DNA from: Lutibacter sp.
GTDB lineage: Bacteria; Bacteroidota; Bacteroidia; Flavobacteriales; Flavobacteriaceae
Direction: 5' to 3'
Length of the DNA: 14,727 nucleotides
Assembly (NCBI GenBank): GCA_030599055.1
Contig: JAUVOS010000035.1
Coordinates: forward strand, 1 to 14,727
Shown: positions 1-5,679 of the stretch, piece after piece
Layout: each line of letters starts with the position of its first letter
How positions within the stretch are numbered: the stretch's first letter is position 1
The notes under the pieces: generated by a model
The model's input: the letters and a program-made list of their open reading frames with translations, nothing else
Database searches by the model: none
What the model was told of the DNA's origin: nothing
Position numbers and translations under genes: made by a program

Positions 1-2003
1 CTGATGCTAATTGTTTCGGTATCTTTTTGTTTAAAATCAATTTGTAATTTTCCTTTACTTTTTTTGTAGCGTAATCCGTGCCACACCGCATTTTCTACAT
101 AGGGTTGTAACAACATAGGTGGTATTTGAAATTCATCGATCGCTAACTGTTCGTCTATCGTAATTTCATAATCAAATTTATCTTTAAAACGCGAATGTTC
201 CAATTGTAAATATAGTTTTAAGAGTTCGATTTCTTCGGCAAGAGGAATAAAATCTTTTTCTGAATTGTTGAGTACATTACGCATCAAAGTAGAAAAATCA
301 GTTAAATATCTATTGGCTGTTCGTTCGTCATTCTGAGAAATAAAACTATTTACAGAGTTTAGTGCATTAAAAATAAAATGTGGGTTCATCTGCGAACGAA
401 GTGATTTTAGAGCCAGCAAATTGTTAGCTAAACGTCGTTGTTTGTTACTGCGATACATAAAAAATACAGCTATTGCCAAAAGCAGTAAACCCAACATCAG
501 TCCGTAGATAAGCATTTTTTGACGTTTGTAATTGGCTACAGTTAAGTTTTCCTCACTTTGATACAATTGGTAGCGACTCTCAGACAATTCTCTGTCTTTT
601 TCTAAAGAATTGATGCGATTTTGTTTGTCACGCAACTCATTGTTTAGTGTCGTAGCGGCTTTGATTTCTTTTTCTTTTTGACGGTATAATTCATTGACTA
701 AACGTGCGTATTCTTGATAGTTTTTAAGTGCTTTTTTTGAATTTCCAATTTTCTTATAGAGCTCAGACAGTTTTTGTAGCGCATCCTTTTGAATTTCTAA
801 ATTTTCTGCTTCATCAGCTTTAGCGATACTTTCTTCTAGATAGGGAATTGCCTTATTGTATTCTTTTTTGTCTATATAAGCACGACCAATATCCAAATTT
901 AATTGAGAGGCAGTTAGCTGATCTTTAGTTTCGTATTCTGTTTCTATGTCAATGCTTTTTATTTGTGCTTCTTCTAACTCGTTTAAAGTTTGTTTTCGCA
1001 ATTGAATTTCACTGTCAAAATCTCTATTTGATTGATAAACTTCTGCAGCTCTATTTTGAGCTTCGGCACGTTTTCTGATTGCTCCAGATGATGTTGTTTG
1101 TAAGGTGTTTTGAATGTATTGGTTGGATTCAGCTTTATTTCCTTTAGAAGCCAGTAACTCTGCAATTTTTGCATTAAGACCTGATATTTTAGGAGTTATG
1201 GAGTTTTCATCAGCAATTTGCAAGGCTTCTTTATAATAAGATATGGCATTGTTGACACGATCTTGTTTCGAGGCATTGTTTCCCAGTCCCTCATTTATCA
1301 CAATTTTTTGAAAGGGAGAAAGCTTCTTTTTTAGAAGTGCATTATAATTTGTAGAGCTGATTATAAACTGTCCATTTTTCGCAAGTGCTTTAGCCAGTTT
1401 AATTTGCAAATCAATGTCATTTGAGTTTTTTAGAGCCGTTTGATAATTGCTTACAGCCAAATCATATTGCTTGAGTTGCACGTAATTATCACCGAGCAAA
1501 GTAAAGCTTTTGATTAATTCAGCATTAGAATTTTGTTTATTGCTTTGTAGTTGTAGCTCAATAAAATCAATACTTTTATAGGGGTCTTTCTTTAAATAAT
1601 ACTGAGCAGAATCTAGATAGGAAATAGTTTTTCTACTAGAACTAGTTACTTTTTTATAGCTTTTTTGAGGTTTTGTTTTACCGATAGTTTCTGATTGGTC
1701 TTCTACGGTATAGTCAAGACTATTGTTTAGAAAATACGAATTGATAAGCTGTCCATCTTTACTCAATACAATTTCATCTCCAAAACTCGCTTTGATACTA
1801 AAATTACCATCATAATCTGAATAGGTATAAACTCCTTTTCCTCTAACACTTACCTTTATTCTTGATAGCGGTTTACCATATTCATCGGTTATTTGGTCTT
1901 TGTAAATACTTTGTTGGTCAATTGAGTAAGGTCTGTTTTGAGAATGCATGTTTAAAGGCATTCCTAAAATAAAAAGTAATATAAGGATATTGATTGCTCT
2001 CAT
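1..2003 (-). CDS. TPR sensor histidine kinase, LytS/YehU type (C-terminus cut off by window edge)
   Basis: Read on the minus strand from ATG at 2001-2003, the frame stays open to the window edge (667 codons, C-terminus missing). A signal peptide (about residues 1-21, cleavage near MHS-QN) is followed by a carboxypeptidase-like regulatory beta-sandwich (about 37-84, 'GKPLSRIKVSVRGKG', 'YSDYDGNFSI'). Then come several TPR-like helical repeats (about 110-440), a probable coiled coil (about 435-495), one membrane helix (about 497-518) and the start of a His_kinase domain. The phospho-acceptor box 'SQMNPHFIFNALNS' places the histidine at 542, and the ATPase N box 'QPYVENAVWHGL' has Asn638. The glycine-rich ATP lid lies outside. 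This family works as a membrane sensor that phosphorylates a LytTR response regulator, whose gene would probably lie just left of the window. It follows the GH3 gene on the same strand after 158 bp. No clear terminator or promoter was seen in that gap. The stimulus is unknown. Confidence 0.93.
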   Translation of the reverse strand, partial: MRAINILILLFILGMPLNMHSQNRPYSIDQQSIYKDQITDEYGKPLSRIKVSVRGKGVYTYSDYDGNFSIKASFGDEIVLSKDGQLINSYFLNNSLDYTVEDQSETIGKTKPQKSYKKVTSSSRKTISYLDSAQYYLKKDPYKSIDFIELQLQSNKQNSNAELIKSFTLLGDNYVQLKQYDLAVSNYQTALKNSNDIDLQIKLAKALAKNGQFIISSTNYNALLKKKLSPFQKIVINEGLGNNASKQDRVNNAISYYKEALQIADENSITPKISGLNAKIAELLASKGNKAESNQYIQNTLQTTSSGAIRKRAEAQNRAAEVYQSNRDFDSEIQLRKQTLNELEEAQIKSIDIETEYETKDQLTASQLNLDIGRAYIDKKEYNKAIPYLEESIAKADEAENLEIQKDALQKLSELYKKIGNSKKALKNYQEYARLVNELYRQKEKEIKAATTLNNELRDKQNRINSLEKDRELSESRYQLYQSEENLTVANYKRQKMLIYGLMLGLLLLAIAVFFMYRSNKQRRLANNLLALKSLRSQMNPHFIFNALNSVNSFISQNDERTANRYLTDFSTLMRNVLNNSEKDFIPLAEEIELLKLYLQLEHSRFKDKFDYEITIDEQLAIDEFQIPPMLLQPYVENAVWHGLRYKKSKGKLQIDFKQKDTETISI

Positions 2004-2161
2004 TACATTTGTAAAAGTAGTTAGAAACAAGCAACTAGAAAAATACGGGTCTCCCAAAATGCTCATTATAGAGCCTTAATTATTAATAAACGACTGCTTT
2101 ACTGATGAAATTGCTAGTTTTACGCAACAACTTATTGGATAGACTAATTTATTATAAAAAT

Positions 2162-5098
2162 CTAATCAATAATAGCATCTACAGCTATTTGATGGATCTT
2201 TGTTCGGATATTTTCTTGAACTAACTTTGTATTACTCATGTTAGGATAGACTCTATTAGATAGAAATACATATAACAAACCCGTTTCAGGATCTGCCCAA
2301 GTATAAGTACCTGTAAAACCACTATGTCCAAAACTTTTGTCAGAAACACAATCACAAGTAGCTAGAACATCTGGGTTTAGCTGCGGTTTGTCAAAGCCTA
2401 AACCACGACGTACAGAGTCTTTTTCATAATAACGCGTATTAAATTTATCGATAGTTTTGGATTGAAAATAACGTTTACCACCGTAAAACCCTTTTTGTAA
2501 ATACATTTGCATCATTTTAGCAATATCGTTTGCATTTGAGAAAAGTCCTGCATTGCCACTTACACCATCCATCATAGCGGCACCCATATCGTGTACAGTT
2601 CCTTGTACTAATTTATGTCTATAATAATCGTCTATTTCAGTAGGCACTATTTTTTCTTTTGGAAATTTATCCAAGGGTTTGTAAGTTAAACTATTTGCGC
2701 CAAGAGGCTTATAAAACCACAGATCATCTAATTCATTCATTTCCTTTTTGTAGGTTTTATGAATAAAGTCTTTTACTAGGTAAAAGATTAGTCCGCTGTA
2801 TTTATAACCAAGTTTTTTACGTAAATCTGATATTGCGATACGTTGATAAATAGTGTCTTGATAATCAGTTCGTAAAAATAGTTTTTCAGTAATCTTAATG
2901 TTGAATTCCTTTGAAGGTTTATCACGATAATAGGTGGTTAATGGTTTTTTGGTTATACTATCTAAAGTATTGACATAGTAGGGAATCCAAGCCTTGATTT
3001 GTCCAAAATGTGATAAAGCCTTTTTAAGACTAATACTGTCTTTATTTGATCCTTTTAAAATGGGTAAATACGCACCCAAGGTGTTGTTTAAATCAATTTT
3101 CCCTTCTTCTTCGGCTTTCATTATTAGCGGTAATGCTCCCAGAATTTTGGTGATGGATGCTAGGTCATAAATAGCTGTTTTTTTAACTTTTTGCTTTTTG
3201 TCAGAGGTGAAATAGCCAAAACTTTTATGGTAAACTACTTTAGAATTACGAGCAATTAATACTTGTAAACCGGGAGCCATTTCCTGAGTGATTACTTCGT
3301 TTGCAATTGAGTCAATTCGTTTTAACAGTAGCGAACTCATTCCGACTTCTTCGGGTAAACCATAAGACAATCGCTTTAAGTTGTGCGAAAACAAACCATA
3401 TCCTTCGGGGAAATGCTCACCGATACTGACAGGTAGTTTTCCTTTAGTCTCTGAAGCTCCAAATATTTTTTGAGCAGTTAGTTCTTGTGCAATTTTTGAA
3501 TTTTGGTAGCCCACAAGAATTCCTTCTATATTCTTGAAATCAGAGATTTGTAACAAACTATAAGGGCTCGCTAGGATACTGAGAATTACCTTATTGTCCT
3601 TAGAAATCTCTCGAATCAAAGCCAATTCACTTTCTGAAAATTTATAGGATTTCCATGGATGTGCATTAGATTTATGAAATCCTATAATAACAAGATTGTA
3701 TTTCTTAAGCTTATTTTTTAATTTTGGGTTGGAAGCCTGCAATACATCAATTTGTGTGTAATTTTGAAGCATTTCTGCAAAATAATTTGCATCAGCATCT
3801 CCTAATTTCAAGTAGGCAATTTTTTGTTCAAGATCAACAATAGGATAGACCTCTGTTTTTTTGATAAGTGTAATGGACTCATCAACTAATTTACGATGTA
3901 AAACAGCATCATGTATCGTGTTTAAATCTGAATACAAAGAATCTAAATCAATAGGTTGATACTCGTTGAGATTTGACCAATACTTCGCTTTAAGAATTTT
4001 ACGAACAGAAAAATTGATACGGTTTTTAGTAAGTTGATTCTTATTATAGGCTTTTAAAAAGAGTTCCATTGCTTTTGGAACATCTTGCGGAAAAAGCAAT
4101 ACATCATTTCCTGCTAAAAAAGCAGCGAGGTCGATTTCACCAGCTTTGGCAAAATTACTGGCACCTTTCATATTTAGGGCATCGGTAAAAATCAATCCGT
4201 TAAAACCTAATTTTTCTTTAAGCAAACCCGTGATAATATTTTTAGAAATTGAGCTTGGAATACGAGTATTCTTTTCGAGGCTGGGAATGCTCAAATGAGC
4301 GGACATCACACTACCTAAATGTGCTTCTATCAATTTTTTATAGGGATATAACTCAACAGAATCAATTCGTTTTGCATCAAACAAAATGCTAGGTAAAGTT
4401 TTGTGAGAATCCATAGCCGTATCTCCATGACCGGGAAAGTGTTTTCCACAAGCTAAAATATTTTCAGCTTGTAAGCCTTTGGTAAAAGCCAATGCTTTTT
4501 GTGTGACATTGTATTTGTTTTCACCGTACGAACGATTACCAATGATTGGGTTTTTCGGATTGGTATTGATGTCAATAACCGGAGCAAAATTTATGTGAAT
4601 TCCCAGTCTTTTATGGTGCTTGCCGATACGATGCCCTAGTTCTTCAAGTAATTGGTTATTGCGAATAGCACCTAAAGTCATGTTCCAAGGAAAGCGATAA
4701 GTACTGTCAATACGCATATTTAATCCCCATTCGCCATCAAAAGCAATTAATAAAGGAATATTTGATTTGGATTGGTAAGAATTAGTAAGTTTTGCCTGTT
4801 TAAATGGAGTTCCTTGCATAAAGACCAAGCCTCCTATTTCGTAATCGTCAATCATTTTTTCGATAAAATCTGAGTGTGCTTTATCTTTGTTTGAGTAGGT
4901 GGCGACCATAAAAAGCTGTCCGATTTTTTGACGGATAGTCATGTGGTTGAGCAAGCTATCGACCCATATTTCTTGTGCTTTGTAATCAATTGTCTGAAGC
5001 GGATCAGGTTGTTGCGCAAATAGAATAGTTTGACTTGCTAAAAGCAGTATAATAGTTTGGAATAAAACGCTTATTCTTTTTAAACGAAGTATGGGCAT
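2162..5098 (-). CDS. Exported GH3 beta-N-acetylglucosaminidase fused to a serine beta-lactamase-fold domain
   Basis: I choose ATG at 5096-5098 (978 aa). An in-frame TTG at 5117-5119 would add seven residues but overlaps the promoter element. Residue numbers below count from that TTG; subtract 7 for the ATG start. A hydrophobic signal peptide ends near 'ILFAQQ' (about 35), so the protein is exported. The GH3 domain (about 45-380) has the NagZ-type motif 'KHFPGHGDTAMDSH' with proposed acid/base His239 and 'FTDALNMKG' with nucleophile Asp313. A GH3 C-terminal-like domain follows (about 410-590). The last part (about 595-975) is a class C beta-lactamase/esterase-like domain with Ser655-x-x-Lys658 in 'ASITK', Tyr774-Ser-Gly and His932-Ser-Gly in 'GHSGFTGT'. 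Family knowledge suggests release of N-acetylglucosamine from peptidoglycan or related glycans, plus a possible amidase, esterase or peptidase activity. This two-domain layout and length are usual in Bacteroidota. Gly in place of Asn in the YxN motif is noteworthy. The substrate is not shown by sequence. Confidence 0.93.
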   Translation of the reverse strand: MPILRLKRISVLFQTIILLLASQTILFAQQPDPLQTIDYKAQEIWVDSLLNHMTIRQKIGQLFMVATYSNKDKAHSDFIEKMIDDYEIGGLVFMQGTPFKQAKLTNSYQSKSNIPLLIAFDGEWGLNMRIDSTYRFPWNMTLGAIRNNQLLEELGHRIGKHHKRLGIHINFAPVIDINTNPKNPIIGNRSYGENKYNVTQKALAFTKGLQAENILACGKHFPGHGDTAMDSHKTLPSILFDAKRIDSVELYPYKKLIEAHLGSVMSAHLSIPSLEKNTRIPSSISKNIITGLLKEKLGFNGLIFTDALNMKGASNFAKAGEIDLAAFLAGNDVLLFPQDVPKAMELFLKAYNKNQLTKNRINFSVRKILKAKYWSNLNEYQPIDLDSLYSDLNTIHDAVLHRKLVDESITLIKKTEVYPIVDLEQKIAYLKLGDADANYFAEMLQNYTQIDVLQASNPKLKNKLKKYNLVIIGFHKSNAHPWKSYKFSESELALIREISKDNKVILSILASPYSLLQISDFKNIEGILVGYQNSKIAQELTAQKIFGASETKGKLPVSIGEHFPEGYGLFSHNLKRLSYGLPEEVGMSSLLLKRIDSIANEVITQEMAPGLQVLIARNSKVVYHKSFGYFTSDKKQKVKKTAIYDLASITKILGALPLIMKAEEEGKIDLNNTLGAYLPILKGSNKDSISLKKALSHFGQIKAWIPYYVNTLDSITKKPLTTYYRDKPSKEFNIKITEKLFLRTDYQDTIYQRIAISDLRKKLGYKYSGLIFYLVKDFIHKTYKKEMNELDDLWFYKPLGANSLTYKPLDKFPKEKIVPTEIDDYYRHKLVQGTVHDMGAAMMDGVSGNAGLFSNANDIAKMMQMYLQKGFYGGKRYFQSKTIDKFNTRYYEKDSVRRGLGFDKPQLNPDVLATCDCVSDKSFGHSGFTGTYTWADPETGLLYVFLSNRVYPNMSNTKLVQENIRTKIHQIAVDAIID

Positions 5099-5116
5099 TG
5101 ATTTTTCTAATTTTTT

Positions 5117-5124
5117 CAAAAGTA
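5117..5124 (-). promoter_or_regulatory. Candidate -7 promoter element (TACTTTTG) for the GH3 gene
   Basis: On the minus strand this reads TACTTTTG, a perfect match to the Bacteroidota -7 consensus TAnnTTTG. It ends 18 nt before the ATG at 5098, giving a short A-rich leader with no Shine-Dalgarno sequence. No good TTG -33 element is visible at the usual 17-21 nt spacing. The element contains the alternative TTG codon, which argues against that codon being the start. Confidence 0.55.
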
Positions 5125-5257
5125 CGATAATTGATTGAGATTTTAGAAGTGGTTAATTTCACCTAGTATGTAAAAACAAAAGATTCAACACCTTTGTATG
5201 AAATATCAACAATCACTTGATTTTTTCATTTTTTTCATCGTCCTTTGCTTATCATCC

Positions 5258-5286
5258 GATAAAGTTCATTAAAACGAAACTTTATC
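5258..5286. repeat. Inverted repeat in the divergent control region
   Basis: GATAAAGTT (5258-5266) and AACTTTATC (5278-5286) are perfect 9-bp complements around an 11-nt spacer. The repeat lies upstream of the met promoter at 5323-5350, so on that transcript it would act as DNA, for example an operator. No T-run follows, so it is not a terminator. A shorter competing arm (CTTATC, 5248-5253) lies just before it. The stretch 5125-5322 otherwise holds no gene I can support. Confidence 0.35.
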
Positions 5287-5322
5287 TTGCCGTTATCTCT
5301 TATTTAAAAAAACAAAAACCAA

Positions 5323-5350
5323 TTGTATAACAAAAAAAGTATTATGTTTG
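5323..5350 (+). promoter_or_regulatory. Promoter of the met leader and metY-metX-thrA operon
   Basis: TTG at 5323-5325, a 17-nt spacer, then TATGTTTG at 5343-5350, matching the Flavobacterium/Bacteroides consensus TTG-N17-23-TAnnTTTG at both elements. Transcription would start a few nt downstream (about 5355-5358), only a few nt before the first leader-peptide ATG at 5361 and about 325 nt before metY. It is the only good promoter I see between the GH3 gene and metY. Confidence 0.7.
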
Positions 5351-5360
5351 CAACATCAAA

Positions 5361-5435
5361 ATGAGAATAGAAAATAAAAATATGATGTGTTTTATGATGT
5401 GTAAAGAAATTTACGCAAAGGACACTATTGTATAA
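5361..5435 (+). CDS. Met/Cys-rich leader peptide 1 (24 aa), attenuator of the met operon
   Basis: A 24-codon ORF starts MRIENKN and continues MMCFMMC at residues 8-14 (codons 5382-5402: ATG ATG TGT TTT ATG ATG TGT), ends near 'AKDTIV' and stops at TAA 5433-5435. It begins about 10 nt after a strong promoter element and ends 25 nt before an intrinsic terminator. Four Met and two Cys codons within seven positions, directly upstream of methionine genes, is the hallmark of an attenuation leader whose translation measures charged tRNA-Met and tRNA-Cys. The final codons (GCA AAG G, 5415-5421) are complementary to the terminator's 5' arm. The peptide itself probably has no other function. No Shine-Dalgarno sequence is seen, which is normal for this phylum. 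The alternative is a chance ORF; the matching RNA structures make that unlikely. Confidence 0.75.
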   Translation: MRIENKNMMCFMMCKEIYAKDTIV

Positions 5436-5469
5436 AAAACAAAAAACTAGATATACAAAAAGCCTTTGC
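5399..5469 (+). promoter_or_regulatory. Attenuator 1: protector hairpin and antiterminator pairing
   Basis: Region 1, GTGTAAA (5399-5405), pairs with region 2, TTTACGC (5410-5416), around a GAAA tetraloop (7 bp, one G-U). Region 2 overlaps GCAAAGG (5415-5421), which pairs perfectly over 7 bp with CCTTTGC (5463-5469), the 5' arm of terminator 1. Inferred mechanism: a ribosome stalled in the MMCFMMC codons covers region 1 but leaves 5415-5421 free, so the antiterminator forms and transcription continues. A ribosome that reaches the stop at 5433 covers 5415-5421, so the terminator forms. This is the trp/his/thr-type logic, here with Met and Cys as signals. Confidence 0.65.
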
Positions 5470-5490
5470 AACTGCAAAGGCTTTTTTTTT
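5457..5490 (+). terminator. Intrinsic terminator 1 (attenuator) in the met leader
   Basis: The arms AGCCTTTGC (5461-5469) and GCAAAGGCT (5474-5482) form a perfect 9-bp stem with an AACT loop. A leading AAAA pairs with the first Ts of a T9 tract (5482-5490). It lies inside the operon leader, 190 nt before metY, with no upstream gene other than the leader peptide, so it acts as a conditional terminator. Confidence 0.88.
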
Positions 5491-5508
5491 GACTAAAATT
5501 TGACTAAA

Positions 5509-5592
5509 ATGACTAAAATCCAATCTACAATGTATGCTCACATCCAAATGGAAATGTTTATGCATATAATGCAACCGTATTACCTAGATTGA
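5509..5592 (+). CDS. Met-rich leader peptide 2 (27 aa), second attenuator of the met operon
   Basis: The ORF runs from ATG 5509-5511 to TGA 5590-5592 and starts MTKIQSTM. Met is at residues 1, 8, 14, 16, 18 and 21 (core 'MEMFMHIM', codons 5548-5571), with no Cys. ATG at 5530 (residue 8) is an alternative in-frame start. It lies between terminators 1 and 2, with the same order as leader 1: Met cluster, then a complementary segment near the stop, then a terminator. I infer a second, Met-only checkpoint read by RNA polymerases that pass terminator 1. No separate promoter was found; the nearest TTTG sequences lack a correctly spaced TA. Its position and Met density argue against chance, but no protein-level evidence is available. 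Confidence 0.66.
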   Translation: MTKIQSTMYAHIQMEMFMHIMQPYYLD

Positions 5593-5636
5593 AAAGACAA
5601 AAAACTAAATCATTTTTAAGTCCCTTTGGTAATACG
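5521..5636 (+). promoter_or_regulatory. Attenuator 2: antiterminator pairing and enclosing stem
   Basis: CGTATTACC (5576-5584), in the last codons of leader peptide 2, is a perfect 9-bp complement of GGTAATACG (5628-5636), which forms the top of the stem and loop of terminator 2. A ribosome at the stop (5590) would mask 5576-5584 and allow termination; one stalled earlier in the Met codons would leave it free. CAATCTA (5521-5527) also pairs with TAGATTG (5585-5591), enclosing the ORF, and TGCAT/ATGCA (5561-5565/5569-5573) forms a small internal hairpin. Unlike attenuator 1, the antiterminator contacts mainly the terminator loop, so a strained pseudoknot is an alternative to simple strand competition. 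Confidence 0.52.
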
Positions 5637-5656
5637 TAACTAAAGGGACTTTTTTT
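5618..5656 (+). terminator. Intrinsic terminator 2 (attenuator) just upstream of metY
   Basis: AAGTCCCTTT (5618-5627) and AAAGGGACTT (5642-5651) form a perfect 10-bp stem, extendable by GGT/ACT (one G-U) to 13 bp around an 8-nt loop (5631-5638). A run of seven Ts (5650-5656) follows. It ends 23 nt before the metY ATG, so it must be bypassed for the operon to be expressed. Confidence 0.87.
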
Positions 5657-5679
5657 GACTAAAATTTAAATTAAAAAAA

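Larger units (their letters stand above)
5491..5667 (+). repeat. GACTAAAAT repeats following both leader terminators
   Basis: GACTAAAAT occurs at 5491, 5502 and 5511, just after terminator 1, and again at 5657, just after terminator 2. Both terminator T-tracts run directly into TTTGACTAAAATTT, and a start codon follows closely each time (leader peptide 2 at 5509, metY at 5680). This suggests that the terminator tail plus initiation region was duplicated when the second attenuator arose. The repeat is short and AT-rich, so convergence is possible. Confidence 0.5.

Noticed and set aside
983..1174. 63-codon minus-strand ORF inside the sensor kinase region.
   Set aside because: It is another frame of the kinase gene, whose own frame is open throughout and encodes TPR-like repeats.
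5198..5272. A 24-codon ORF (MKYQQSLDFF...) with a hydrophobic stretch, followed by the 5258-5286 hairpin.
   Set aside because: It lies upstream of the good promoter, has only a partial -7 match (CACCTTTG), no Met/Cys enrichment and no T-run after the hairpin. T-rich DNA commonly gives such hydrophobic ORFs.
5530..5610. Possible SAM-II riboswitch, because AACCGTATT near 5573-5581 resembles part of that class.
   Set aside because: The flanking P1 helix and the downstream GUAGCUAAA-type pseudoknot strand are not present, and the same bases are explained as the end of leader ORF 2 and its complement to terminator 2. No S-box (SAM-I) core was found either.
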